From: Paenibacillus turicensis
GTDB taxonomy: Bacteria; Bacillota; Bacilli; Paenibacillales; Paenibacillaceae
Length of the DNA: 64,000 bases
Direction of reading: 5' to 3'
NCBI RefSeq assembly: GCF_017873435.1
Contig: NZ_JAGGKG010000012.1
Location: 62,001 to 126,000, forward strand
The translations under genes were made by a program, and so were the position numbers. This document shows positions 8,387 through 17,334 of the stretch, piece by piece. How positions within the stretch are numbered: the stretch's first letter is position 1; every line of letters starts with the position of its first letter. Below the pieces are notes generated by a model. It saw only the letters and a program-made list of their open reading frames with translations, searched no databases and was not told the DNA's origin.

Positions 8387-9874
8387 ATGGGAAAAGCAAC
8401 AGGTTTTTTAGAGTACCAGCGTCAGGTTCCAACCGAAGTAGGTGTCGTAGAGCGAATCACGGGGTGGGGGGAGTTTTCCGTCCCTCTACAAGAGGAGCAG
8501 CTTAGAACACAGGGTGCACGATGTATGGATTGTGGCACTCCTTTTTGTCATGTCGGCAGAATCATCTCAGGTATGGCATCTGGATGTCCAGTGCATAACC
8601 TTATTCCAGAATGGAATGACCTTGTATATCGCGGGAATTGGAAAGAGGCGTTAAAAAGACTGCATAAAACAAATAACTTCCCTGAATTTACAGGTCGAGT
8701 ATGCCCTGCACCATGTGAAGGTGCCTGTACAGTAGGGATGAATGGAAATCCTGTCACAATAAAAAGCATTGAGAAGGCGATCATAGACAAAGGTTTTGCA
8801 GAGGGCTGGATTACACCTAAAATTCCCGAAGCTAGAACTGGCAAAAAGATTGCAGTCGTGGGTTCTGGTCCAGCAGGGCTTGCCTGTGGGGATCAATTAA
8901 ATCAGGCAGGACATGAAGTGACTATATATGAACGGGCTGACCGAGTTGGCGGACTGCTAATGTATGGCATTCCTAATATGAAGCTAGATAAAGCAACTGT
9001 GCAAAGACGTGTAGATTTACTTGAAGCCGAGGGGATTACTTTTATTACAGGTACTGAGGTTGGAAAGGATATTTCAACTCAGCAGCTAAGTGAACAATAT
9101 GATGCGGTTGTGTTATGTGGCGGGGCTACAGTTGCACGTGATTTAATTGTTGAAGGTCGAGAGCTACAGGGGATTCACCAAGCGATGGAGTTTCTAACAG
9201 GGACTACACGGAGCTTACTAGATTCAAGACTAGAGGATAACAATTATGTCTCAGCTAAAGGGAAAAATGTTGTTGTCATTGGAGGTGGAGATACAGGTAC
9301 AGATTGCGTAGCTACCGCGATTCGTCAAGGTTGCCTCAGTGTGAAGCAATTAGAGATCATGCCTGAGCTTCCTGCAACACGACAAGCGAACAATCCTTGG
9401 CCTGAGTATCCGAAAGTATTAAAACGAGACTATGGACAGCAGGAGGCTACAACGCTGTATGGACATGACCCTCGCCATTACTTAACCTCGACACAACAAT
9501 TTATTGGCAATGCTAAGGGACAGGTAAAAGGGGTGAAGGTAAGTCAAATTGAGTGGCAGCAGGGGAGCAGGGTTCCAACTGAGGTGGCAGGTAGTGAGCA
9601 AGTGCTCGACGCTGATCTTGTATTGTTAGCTCTTGGTTTCACCGGTCCAGAGGAAACGATGTTTGCTGAGTTAAATATCGAACGATACTCATCACATCAA
9701 CAGCACCAAGGACAGGGCAATAAGTTCAACTACACCACCTCTGCACCGGGTGTATTTGTAGCTGGTGATATGCGACGTGGTCAAAGCTTAGTCGTATGGG
9801 CGATTCATGAGGGAAGACAGGTCGCACACGAGGTCGATTGTTATTTGATGGGGAACTCACAGTTAAGGTTATAA
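8387..9874 (+). CDS. gltD: Glutamate synthase small-subunit-like NADPH oxidoreductase
   Basis: The product is 495 residues from the ATG at 8387, which has GGGAGG six bases upstream; a longer in-frame ATG exists at 8369. The N-terminal [4Fe-4S]-binding domain has C46, C49 and C54 in the C-M-D-C-G-T-P-F-C context, and a second Cys group at CPAPCEGAC. A FAD-binding motif (VVGSGPAGLACGDQL) and an NADPH-binding motif (VVIGGGDTGTD) follow, and the C-terminus carries the GVFVAGDMRRGQS flavin-binding signature. In the GOGAT complex it passes electrons from NADPH to the large GltB subunit to make glutamate. No gltB is adjacent here, so it either works with a distant gltB or is one of the stand-alone GltD-like oxidoreductases. 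Confidence 0.9.
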   Translation: MGKATGFLEYQRQVPTEVGVVERITGWGEFSVPLQEEQLRTQGARCMDCGTPFCHVGRIISGMASGCPVHNLIPEWNDLVYRGNWKEALKRLHKTNNFPEFTGRVCPAPCEGACTVGMNGNPVTIKSIEKAIIDKGFAEGWITPKIPEARTGKKIAVVGSGPAGLACGDQLNQAGHEVTIYERADRVGGLLMYGIPNMKLDKATVQRRVDLLEAEGITFITGTEVGKDISTQQLSEQYDAVVLCGGATVARDLIVEGRELQGIHQAMEFLTGTTRSLLDSRLEDNNYVSAKGKNVVVIGGGDTGTDCVATAIRQGCLSVKQLEIMPELPATRQANNPWPEYPKVLKRDYGQQEATTLYGHDPRHYLTSTQQFIGNAKGQVKGVKVSQIEWQQGSRVPTEVAGSEQVLDADLVLLALGFTGPEETMFAELNIERYSSHQQHQGQGNKFNYTTSAPGVFVAGDMRRGQSLVVWAIHEGRQVAHEVDCYLMGNSQLRL

Positions 9875-9910
9875 GAAAGAGACAAGGCTACTATTATATA
9901 TAAAAATATA

Positions 9911-9955
9911 TAAAAGAAGTGATTCCTAATTTCTAGAGATCACTTCTTTTATGTT
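9911..9955. terminator. Terminator of gltD
   Basis: AAAAGAAGTGAT (9912-9923) pairs with ATCACTTCTTTT (9939-9950). The A and T flanks make it usable in both directions, serving gltD and the small minus-strand ORF at 10000. Confidence 0.85.
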
Positions 9956-9999
9956 TGGGTATTAAATTTAAATTGATTTCTGCATGTTCACTTGTACAT

Positions 10000-10161
10000 C
10001 TATGATTTCAATTGAATCTGATCAGATTCATTTTGCATTTGCGCTAATTGAGCAACAATTTCCTGTTGCCACGTGGAATCACCAAGACTTGTAGCCAAAT
10101 TCAACAAATCTAAATAATCATCAATTTGTAGATAGGCTTTTTGGCGGGTGGATAATCTCAT
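10000..10161 (-). CDS. Small Fur-controlled protein, 53 residues, unknown function
   Basis: This frame has an ATG at 10161 with GAAGGAGAG about ten bases upstream, and it encodes a 53-residue soluble acidic peptide: MRLSTRQKAY at the start, then QIDDYLDLLNLA and WQQEIVAQLAQ, and a Gln-rich tail. The pattern suggests a small helical protein; it faintly recalls short IDEAL-type peptides but I cannot assign it. A perfect Fur box lies 23 bases upstream of the start, so it should be made when iron is short. Small Fur-regulated proteins of Bacillus such as FbpA-C work in iron sparing, but sequence similarity to them is not evident. Confidence 0.62.
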   Translation of the reverse strand: MRLSTRQKAYLQIDDYLDLLNLATSLGDSTWQQEIVAQLAQMQNESDQIQLKS

Positions 10162-10183
10162 GGGCGTGTCTCTCCTTCAATAA

Positions 10184-10198
10184 TGATAATCATTATCA
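10184..10198. promoter_or_regulatory. Fur box
   Basis: TGATAATCATTATCA is an exact match to the 7-1-7 inverted repeat bound by Fur in Bacillus (TGATAATnATTATCA). It sits directly in front of the 53-codon minus-strand ORF and 166 bp upstream of the plus-strand FNT gene, so it most likely controls the former. Confidence 0.85.
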
Positions 10199-10363
10199 AC
10201 TTTATATTATTATGCACAATAAAAGATAAAAAGTAAATAAAAACCTTAAAAAAAAGTAAACTCACACCGATATTTGTGATAACTAACATTGACATGACTG
10301 TATAAAAAGCAAAAAGAGCATATTATAGAAAGAAGGTGATATTTAAAATTTTAAGGAGGTTCT

Positions 10364-11128
10364 ATGGAAACAGAAGCGTTGTTGAAGGTCGAGCAATTAG
10401 CTTTGAAAAAATTCAATATTTTTAAGCATAACCCATTGCATTATTTAGCAAGAGCAATGCTTGCTAGTATGTTTATTGGCTTTGGGGTCATTGTAGCATT
10501 TAAGACAGGCAACTTCTTTTACATGGAAAATTCTCCGTTTGCTTATCCGATGGCAGCGATCACGTTTGGTGCCGCGATTATTTTAATTTCGTATGGCGGT
10601 GGTGATTTATTTACAGGTAACACGTTTTATTATACTTATGCAGCACTCAAGAAAAAGCTTCGGTGGCGTGAAGTGATAAAGCTGTGGGGCTTTAGCTATT
10701 TAGGTAACATTTTAGGCGCATGTGCGTTTGCTTTGTTAATCTTTTTAACGGGTTTATTTGCAGATGCCTCTGTAAATACCTTTTTGCTTGATGTTGTCGA
10801 GCATAAAATGAGCTATCCCGTTCTCCCCCTATTCTTTCGTGCTATTTTGTGTAATTGGCTTGTATGTCTTGCCTTTTTTGTGCCGATGTTTATGCAGGGC
10901 GATGGAGCTAAAATGTTTGCGATGATGTTGTTTGTATTTTGTTTCTTTATTTCGGGTTATGAGCACAGTATTGCCAATATGTGTACCTTTGCCATCGCGC
11001 TAGTATTAGAACATTCTGAGGCTATTTCATGGGGTGGAGTGCTTCACAATTTAATTCCAGTTACGATCGGGAATTTGATTGGCGGTAGTGTACTTATGGG
11101 TGTGATGTATAACTATGTAAATCGCTAA
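10364..11128 (+). CDS. Formate/nitrite transporter (FNT) family channel
   Basis: A 254-residue integral membrane protein with about six hydrophobic segments. FNT-family hallmarks are present: the GGDLFTGNTFY segment after the second helix, RAILCNWLVCLA in the middle, and SGYEHSIANM with the central pore histidine. These pentameric channels pass formate, nitrite or related small monovalent anions. No pyruvate-formate lyase, formate dehydrogenase or nitrite reductase gene is adjacent, so the substrate is not decided. The start has AAGGAGGT seven bases upstream. The divergent neighbour is the Fur-box-controlled small ORF. Confidence 0.9.
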   Translation: METEALLKVEQLALKKFNIFKHNPLHYLARAMLASMFIGFGVIVAFKTGNFFYMENSPFAYPMAAITFGAAIILISYGGGDLFTGNTFYYTYAALKKKLRWREVIKLWGFSYLGNILGACAFALLIFLTGLFADASVNTFLLDVVEHKMSYPVLPLFFRAILCNWLVCLAFFVPMFMQGDGAKMFAMMLFVFCFFISGYEHSIANMCTFAIALVLEHSEAISWGGVLHNLIPVTIGNLIGGSVLMGVMYNYVNR

Positions 11129-11286
11129 ATTATATTAATGCAATTAATGAAACTCATTTGTATGTTAAAATTAAGTATAGTAGGGAGTTATTGCATCCTA
11201 ATTTATCCAACGTAAAAGAGTGTCAATTTCTGATAGGAAAATGGTGCTTGCCTCGTTCTTATATTTCAAGAAGGGAGGGATTCAGC

Positions 11287-13152
11287 TTGAGGATCACTAC
11301 GATATTGGATGCAATCCCCTCGTGGGCGGAAGTGTCGGTAACCATCGTGGGACTTGCTATTTTTATGGCTGTCATTTGGATTGCATATAAAAGAATAGCA
11401 GCCTCGAACAGACTTGTCGGCACCCAGCCCACAGAGGATAAGCAAGATCAATCTCAAATATTTATGTGGATAGTACATAAGAATAAGCAAATTTTAAAAG
11501 TGAATGATTATTCGCTGCAACTGTTAGGCATTGAGCAACAAAGGGTGACAGGGATGAAATATGATAACATTCCTTCATTATACGAAAAGCATCCTAGGTT
11601 TATTGATTTGCTAGATGCGATGATCGCTGCAAATCGAGAGGGGCATAGCTCGATCACATTTAATAACAACAAGGATGGCAAAGCAACTAAGCTTGTCTTT
11701 CGAGTAAGCCTAAGTCAGAATTCCAGCTCTGAACAAGTGTATACGTTGTATGGGCTAGATATTACAGACATAGATTTAGAGGCGGATCTGGCTTTTAAAG
11801 AGGTAAGTGCTACCGCCCAGCTATCAACTGAGAAGAGATCACTGGAAATAAACGAACCTGAGGAAACTAAGGAACTAAATCCTGTGCCGAATCGGCCCTA
11901 TCTACTGCAAAAAATTAAAGCCTATCTTGATCAGGATCAAGGTGAGGCAGCCCTGTTTTTTATCGACAGTGATAATTTTAAGTATGTTAATGATACGTTA
12001 GGCCATGCCTGTGGTGACCAATTGATGGAGCTTATTAGGGGTAGATTAAGTCAGTTCTTTGGTCAAAAGGGTCAAATCTTTCATTTAGGTGGAGATAAAT
12101 TTATTATCTTTTTAAACCAGTTTCATTCCAAAAATGAAGTAGTCAAATGGATTGAGCAGATGCTATGGGGCTTTAGACAACCCTTTGCTGTAATGGAGCA
12201 TGAAGTGTACGTGACGCTCAGCATTGGCGTTTCCTTTTATCCTGAGAATGGGGATTGCGAAGAGGAATTATTTAAAAATGCGGAGCTAGCTATGTATAGA
12301 GCCAAGGAGCAGGGGAAGGATCGATTTGTTATTTTTGAACCTGCTTTATTACAGGCTTTTAATGATCGATATACGATTGAAAAGCACTTGCGTAAAGCGA
12401 TCAAACAGCAAGAGTTTGCAGTCCATTACCAGCCGCAGGTTTGCCTAAAAACAGGAAAAATCCTTGGGGTAGAGGCGCTCATACGTTGGTATAGTCCAGA
12501 ATTAGGTACAGTTTCTCCTGCTAAATTTATAAAAGTGGCTGAGGATAGTCGATTAATTATAGAAATTGGAGAATGGGTATTAAGAGAAGCATGCCAATTT
12601 GGTAAAAAAATAAATGATTTGTATGGACTTTCGCTTAAAATGTCCGTGAATGTTTCATTGCTACAGGTTTTACATGATGGCTTTATTGATATGGTTGGGG
12701 GGATTTTAACGGAAACAGGGCTACAGGCACAACAGCTTGAGCTAGAAATTACGGAGTCTGTTTTTATGGAGTCCTTTGATCTGATCTTATGGAAGCTGGA
12801 GCTGTTAAAGTCTCGGGGTGTTCAATTTGCCTTGGACGATTTTGGGACAGGTTACTCTTCCCTGAGTTATTTAGAGCGGATGCCAATTTCAACCTTAAAA
12901 ATTGACAAAGCTTTTATAGATCAAGTAACTAGTTATCATACGGAACATCAGCATACATTAGCTAAATCTATTGTTTTAATTGGACGTAATTTAGGGCTAG
13001 TCGTGGTTGCAGAAGGGATCGAGACGAAGGAACAGCTTGAATATGTAAAACGTGCAAAATGTGATCTTATCCAAGGTTATCTGCTCAGTAAGCCGCTAAC
13101 AGAAACAGAGCTTAGTCATTTACTAGAGAAAGAAATAGTGTATGATGTTTAG
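11287..13152 (+). CDS. Membrane-anchored PAS-GGDEF-EAL protein, probable c-di-GMP phosphodiesterase
   Basis: I take the TTG at 11287 as start because GGGAGGG lies seven bases upstream; this gives about 621 residues, and the longer frame from 11158 has no ribosome site. One N-terminal membrane segment (VSVTIVGLAIFMAVIWIAY) is followed by a divergent PAS-like region. The GGDEF domain has a mutated signature, L-G-G-D-K-F (Glu to Lys). The EAL domain is complete: EALIRW, LEITES, DDFGTGYSS, LKIDKAF, AEGIET, QGYLLSKP. Phosphodiesterase activity is therefore expected and cyclase activity is unlikely. The nucleoside hydrolase gene follows after 14 bp and may be co-transcribed. Confidence 0.9.
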   Translation: MRITTILDAIPSWAEVSVTIVGLAIFMAVIWIAYKRIAASNRLVGTQPTEDKQDQSQIFMWIVHKNKQILKVNDYSLQLLGIEQQRVTGMKYDNIPSLYEKHPRFIDLLDAMIAANREGHSSITFNNNKDGKATKLVFRVSLSQNSSSEQVYTLYGLDITDIDLEADLAFKEVSATAQLSTEKRSLEINEPEETKELNPVPNRPYLLQKIKAYLDQDQGEAALFFIDSDNFKYVNDTLGHACGDQLMELIRGRLSQFFGQKGQIFHLGGDKFIIFLNQFHSKNEVVKWIEQMLWGFRQPFAVMEHEVYVTLSIGVSFYPENGDCEEELFKNAELAMYRAKEQGKDRFVIFEPALLQAFNDRYTIEKHLRKAIKQQEFAVHYQPQVCLKTGKILGVEALIRWYSPELGTVSPAKFIKVAEDSRLIIEIGEWVLREACQFGKKINDLYGLSLKMSVNVSLLQVLHDGFIDMVGGILTETGLQAQQLELEITESVFMESFDLILWKLELLKSRGVQFALDDFGTGYSSLSYLERMPISTLKIDKAFIDQVTSYHTEHQHTLAKSIVLIGRNLGLVVVAEGIETKEQLEYVKRAKCDLIQGYLLSKPLTETELSHLLEKEIVYDV

Positions 13153-13166
13153 CGGGAGGAATGTAG

Positions 13167-14084
13167 ATGAAACCAATTATACTAGATGTAGACACAGGTG
13201 TGGATGATGCGTTAGCGATTGCGTATGCTGTTCATTCACCAGAATTAAGCTTAATTGGCGTTACCACGTGTTTCGGAAATATTCCTGTAGCGGATGCTTC
13301 ACGAAACTCGTTAGCTGTGCTTGAGGTATTAGGCGCTGATGTGCCTGTGATTCAAGGCGCAGCAGAAACTTTAGTCCGTGGTGAAAAGTCGCGTTATTCT
13401 CGTCATGTACATGGGGAAAATGGAATCGGAAATGTTGAATTAGCACAACCCATAAAAAGTATCTTACCAGAGATGCACGCTGTTGATTACCTGATCGAGC
13501 AAATATATAAAATACCCCATGAATTAACCATTGTTGCGGTAGGGCCGTTAACAAATATTGCTCTTGCTATTCAAAAGGATGCTAACATTATCCCTTTGAT
13601 CAAAGAAATTATCATTATGGGTGGAGCCGTTAACGTACCTGGCAATGTAACACCTTATGGAGAGGCTAATATTGTTGCTGACCCTGAAGCGGCTGCGATT
13701 GTTTTTTCTTCGGGTGCAAATGTGATATTGGTTGGACTTGATGTGACGTTACAAACGTTGCTTCCACGTGCTGAAATAAAGGAATGGCAACAAAGTAACG
13801 AGCAAGCTACAGCACTACTAGGGAAGATGACCGACTTTTATATCGGGGCATATGAGCAGCTATATCCTGGTATTGGGGGTTGTGCTTTACATGATCCGCT
13901 TGCGATTGGTGTGGCGATTAATTCTAGCTTTGTGACCACAGAGCGTATGGATATTACAGTCGTGACAGAAGGAGAAAAAACAGGTCAAACGATCGGTGTT
14001 CCTTCCCCTTCTGCAACTGTTCAGGTTTGCGTTACGGTGGATCATGTTGCTTTTGTACAGCATTTTTTAGAGCGTATTAGCTAG
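13167..14084 (+). CDS. Nucleoside hydrolase (inosine/uridine-preferring type)
   Basis: A 305-residue enzyme with the N-terminal calcium-binding signature LDVDTGVDDALA, followed by the TCFGN, GP-L-T-N, MGGA and NIVADPEAA segments and a late HDPLA motif holding the catalytic-site residues. The family splits ribonucleosides into base and ribose for salvage. It starts 14 bp after the EAL gene with GGGAGGA as ribosome site, and it converges on xylR. Base preference cannot be read from the sequence. Confidence 0.9.
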   Translation: MKPIILDVDTGVDDALAIAYAVHSPELSLIGVTTCFGNIPVADASRNSLAVLEVLGADVPVIQGAAETLVRGEKSRYSRHVHGENGIGNVELAQPIKSILPEMHAVDYLIEQIYKIPHELTIVAVGPLTNIALAIQKDANIIPLIKEIIIMGGAVNVPGNVTPYGEANIVADPEAAAIVFSSGANVILVGLDVTLQTLLPRAEIKEWQQSNEQATALLGKMTDFYIGAYEQLYPGIGGCALHDPLAIGVAINSSFVTTERMDITVVTEGEKTGQTIGVPSPSATVQVCVTVDHVAFVQHFLERIS

Positions 14085-14133
14085 CTCTGGTTTTAAAGTA
14101 ATCACTAGCCTTAGTGTGATCACTGAGCTCTAC

Positions 14134-15318
14134 TTACTCTGATTGCAAATGTTTATCCGTGTCTTTAAGGAAAGCTGTGATGGGCATAGATGCCGAACCA
14201 AGTGCAGTTGAACGAAGTCCAAGCTTGGCAAAAGTTACGGCGGACTTTTTACGGTGGTAGGATAAGCTTCGATTTTCAATCGTGTTTAACATCGGTTCTT
14301 CTAGCAGATTGCCTGCTAAGGAGAGCCGACCTCCAATAATCATTAACTCTGGATTTAATACATTTACTAAATTTGCAAGACCTACGCCTAAGTGTGTTCC
14401 TACCTCTTCAAATAACTCCAATGTAGCCTTATCACCTGCTTGTGCAAGTGCAATCAACTCATCAAGCGTAATTTCCATTTCCGATTGTCCTAACCGTTTC
14501 GTTGCTTTATCAAGCAATGCTTTTTCTGAAGCCAACGTCTCCCAGCAGCCATGATTGCCACAGCGACAAAGCGGGCCTTCTTCGGTAACTGTCATATGTC
14601 CAACTTCTCCAGAAAAGTTAGATGTACCCCGATATAATTGTCCATTTACGAGAATTCCTGCACCGATCCCTACCCCAATGCTTAAATAAATTAAGTTATC
14701 ACTTTCTTTACCTGCGCCATATAAGCGTTCGCCAATCGCCCCTGCATTCGCTTCATTATCGATGTAAACAGGGTAATCTATATATTGCTCCAATGAAGTC
14801 TTTAGAGAAAAATTGTCCCAACCCAAATTGGGCGTAGATACAACATGGTGTTGCTCATCCACTAAGCCGGGAACACCAATCCCAATGCCGATAACGCCAT
14901 AAGGGGAAGGAGGGGCTTCGTTACCTAGCGCTTTAATTTGCTTAGCAATTTCAGGAATGATGTCATCAGGCTCTATCGAAGTAATCGCGATCGTTAAGTC
15001 CTTAATGACCACCCCTTCTAAATTTACAAGCACAAAATACACATGATGTATCCGAATATCCACACCAATCGCATATCCTGCATTGCTATTAAAAAGGAGT
15101 AGTGTAGGCTTTCGTCCTCCACTTGATGCACCAGGCCCGATCTCGTTGACAAGTTGACTCTGAATAAGCTCTAATACAAGAGAAGAAACTGTTGCTTTAT
15201 TTAACCCAATCGTACTTGAAATGTCGCTGCGGGACAAAGGCTGACGTTGCCTTATTGTATCCAGCACGATCGTTTTATTCATTTTTTTGATCAATTGCTG
15301 GTCTCCCGTAATCTTCAT
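14134..15318 (-). CDS. xylR: ROK-family transcriptional repressor of xylose genes
   Basis: 394 residues starting at MKITGD (15318), which has GGAGG seven bases upstream; the open frame extends to 15360. The N-terminal winged helix-turn-helix reads SRSDISSTIGLNKATVSSLV. The C-terminal ROK sugar-kinase-like domain has DIRIHHV, GVGIGAGI and the CRCGNHGCWE zinc-binding motif. XylR of this type binds xylose and represses xylA/xylB in Bacillales, and both genes lie downstream in this window (19492, 21231), though separated by an unrelated block. An inverted pair TTCGTTTAC (15377-15385) and GTAAACGAA (15437-15445) lies in its own upstream region and could serve autoregulation. Confidence 0.88.
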   Translation of the reverse strand: MKITGDQQLIKKMNKTIVLDTIRQRQPLSRSDISSTIGLNKATVSSLVLELIQSQLVNEIGPGASSGGRKPTLLLFNSNAGYAIGVDIRIHHVYFVLVNLEGVVIKDLTIAITSIEPDDIIPEIAKQIKALGNEAPPSPYGVIGIGIGVPGLVDEQHHVVSTPNLGWDNFSLKTSLEQYIDYPVYIDNEANAGAIGERLYGAGKESDNLIYLSIGVGIGAGILVNGQLYRGTSNFSGEVGHMTVTEEGPLCRCGNHGCWETLASEKALLDKATKRLGQSEMEITLDELIALAQAGDKATLELFEEVGTHLGVGLANLVNVLNPELMIIGGRLSLAGNLLEEPMLNTIENRSLSYHRKKSAVTFAKLGLRSTALGSASMPITAFLKDTDKHLQSE

Positions 15319-15525
15319 AATACTGCCTCCGATTCTTTTCACTTTCATGTTTGCTATCATAGCACACTGTATGTACTTCGTTTACTGCTAATTTATTGTT
15401 AGGGTGATAAAAAGCTAGGAATTGACCTCGTGTAGTGTAAACGAAATCAATTCCCATATGTGCCTGAGTAGTGGTTTGTAATTCAAGAAATGGATTTGGT
15501 GATAAGCTTGCTTATCAGTCGTATA

Positions 15526-15588
15526 TTTACTGCTGTTTACTGCTGTTTACTGCTGTTTATTTACTACTACTTATTTACTGCTGTTCAC
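15526..15588. repeat. Short tandem repeat at the 3' end of the SLH gene
   Basis: Three head-to-tail copies of the 10-mer TGCTGTTTAC (15531-15560, the last with one change) and a fourth diverged copy (15579-15588) that encodes the last residues (N-S-S-K) of the minus-strand gene. It looks like slippage copies of the gene's own end. Confidence 0.7.
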
Positions 15589-17334
15589 AAGCTGATAAAT
15601 TCTTTCGGCAATTACAATCGCTTGCTCTCTTGTTGTAGATTGCTTAGGTTGGATTTGATCGCCAATCCCTTGGATAATGCCTGTGGAGTTAAAACTCTTT
15701 AAGGCTTCTGTCGCATAACCTGAGATTGTGTTTAAATCCTTGTATTGCTTTTGCCATTGGGTTGGTTTATCAGGTAACGTCACCTTAGCTGCCTTCAACA
15801 CGTTATTCAGCATCACTGCCATGTCTTGACGTTGTAACGATTGCGCTGGGTTAAAAAGCTCACTTCCATTACCAGCAACAATGCCTAAATGAAACGCTTT
15901 GGTTACATATTGGTTGTTTATATCACTAAAAGGAGAAGGAAGCACCGTTAGCTCAACACGATCTTCATTTTCAGAGCCCGTATCGGACTTTTTCTCCATG
16001 TTTGCATTGTTAATTGCACGGTGATCGGTGTCATCAGCCTTCGTGTTACTCGTATTGCTCGTGTTGCTTGTATTGCTTGTATTCCCTTGCTGGTCTTGCT
16101 GAGTAAGCGTTAGCTGCTCATAGAGTCGTACACTAATTTCTGCAAACTCTGCGCGTGTAATATTTTTACGATATAGACCCATTAAGCTGTCGCCTACTAG
16201 CCGATGCTCCTTGGCTTGGCTTACTTCCTTTTGTGCCCAACTGCTTGCAATATTAACACTATCATTTTGATATAACCACGCCGCTGTGCCGAGTAAAACA
16301 AATCCATTTTTGAATGGCTTAATCTGAATAACATTCGTATTTGCGTTGGCTACAGATACCTTACTCCATTTTTTCAAATCTGGGGAGGTGTACACGGTAA
16401 ATTCCTTTTTATTACTATAATTGTAGCCTGTAGCGATATATTCGGAGCCGTTGTAGGCGATGTTATCTACTTTAATTTCGGCTTTATTACCGGCAATGCT
16501 AATTTTACTGCTTGTCCACTTGATGCCATCTTTTGAAGTGAAAATGAGATTATCTACGGCATGCACAAACTTCGTTCCATCCCAAATGGCGCCAAATCCA
16601 CTATAAGGGGAGTTTTCACTAGCTAACCCCTTCCAGCTCAGTCCACCGTCAGTTGAAACAACAGTAGTATTACCTCCGCCATAAATCGTAGTCCCATTGG
16701 TAGCAAGAAACTCTATAGGGCGCTCCCCGCTAATCGACTTTTCGATGTTTTGCTTTTTTGCAGCAGTAAATGTATTCAGATCCTTAGATACTAGAAATGT
16801 ATTTGGGCCAGGAGTATAAAAGCCACTCACATTTTTGCTATGATCTTGGGCAACAAGCACATAATGCTTACCTGTATATACAATATCCTGTAATTCATAT
16901 TCCTTGGCTGTATTCGGATGAGCTACATGATGTATTTTCCAGACAGTGGCATCCGTTGAGGTTAGCACACTGTAGGATGTTATGGCTACGAACTGCTTGC
17001 CATCCCATAACAATTGCTTCACATCACTAACACCATCATATAACGTGCCATCTGTTTCTTGAAGCTGAGTCTCTACAGTTTCCCAGTTTACCCCATCTAC
17101 TGATTTGTAACCAACAAGGTCACCATAAGGGAAAAAGAAAACAAATTCACCGTTAGAGGCGATGCCTCCAGTGCGGCTGTTGGGAATAGAATCAGGACCG
17201 TTTGACCACACCTTTTTCAGAGTGCCTGCTTCATTAGCGCTAACCGTTGTAGCTACTAAAGGAAAAATTAATAAAAGGGAAGTGAGGATTGCAATAAATC
17301 GAGTGGTTAGTTTATGTATCGTAAACGCCTCCAT
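15571..17334 (-). CDS. S-layer homology (SLH) protein with beta-propeller-like exported domain
   Basis: 587 residues. A signal peptide ends near VSANEA. Residues about 35-360 consist of repeated short strands with W-D-G-x-x-F/Y-V and S-x-D-G-x-x-W motifs, as in sialidase/BNR-type propellers. The C-terminus carries three SLH motifs (a weak first one at NITRAEFAEISVRLYEQL, then FSDINNQY...NPAQSLQRQDMA and YKDLNTISGYA...STTREQAIVIAERIY), which anchor proteins to wall polymers. A 9-bp repeat codes SNTSNTSNTSNT between the first two. No ribosome site precedes the ATG at 17334; GGAGG overlaps it and sits eight bases before an ATA codon, so the true start is uncertain. The ligand or substrate is unknown. 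Confidence 0.82.
   Translation of the reverse strand: MEAFTIHKLTTRFIAILTSLLLIFPLVATTVSANEAGTLKKVWSNGPDSIPNSRTGGIASNGEFVFFFPYGDLVGYKSVDGVNWETVETQLQETDGTLYDGVSDVKQLLWDGKQFVAITSYSVLTSTDATVWKIHHVAHPNTAKEYELQDIVYTGKHYVLVAQDHSKNVSGFYTPGPNTFLVSKDLNTFTAAKKQNIEKSISGERPIEFLATNGTTIYGGGNTTVVSTDGGLSWKGLASENSPYSGFGAIWDGTKFVHAVDNLIFTSKDGIKWTSSKISIAGNKAEIKVDNIAYNGSEYIATGYNYSNKKEFTVYTSPDLKKWSKVSVANANTNVIQIKPFKNGFVLLGTAAWLYQNDSVNIASSWAQKEVSQAKEHRLVGDSLMGLYRKNITRAEFAEISVRLYEQLTLTQQDQQGNTSNTSNTSNTSNTKADDTDHRAINNANMEKKSDTGSENEDRVELTVLPSPFSDINNQYVTKAFHLGIVAGNGSELFNPAQSLQRQDMAVMLNNVLKAAKVTLPDKPTQWQKQYKDLNTISGYATEALKSFNSTGIIQGIGDQIQPKQSTTREQAIVIAERIYQLVNSSK

Noticed and set aside
9912-9950. Similarity of the gltD terminator stem (AGAAGTGAT/ATCACTTCT) to the antitoxin terminator stem
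   Set aside because: Only the short stem is shared, there is no hydrophobic ORF, SD-hiding hairpin or opposing promoter near 9900, so a second toxin-antitoxin copy is not supported.
10270-10300. TGTGATAACTAACATT as an FNR-like site in front of the FNT gene
   Set aside because: Only one half matches TGTGA; the other half (TCACA) is missing.
14098-14124. ATCACTA/TAGTGTGAT stem between the nucleoside hydrolase and xylR genes as a terminator
   Set aside because: The stem is short and has a bulge, and neither strand has a T run after it; too weak to list.
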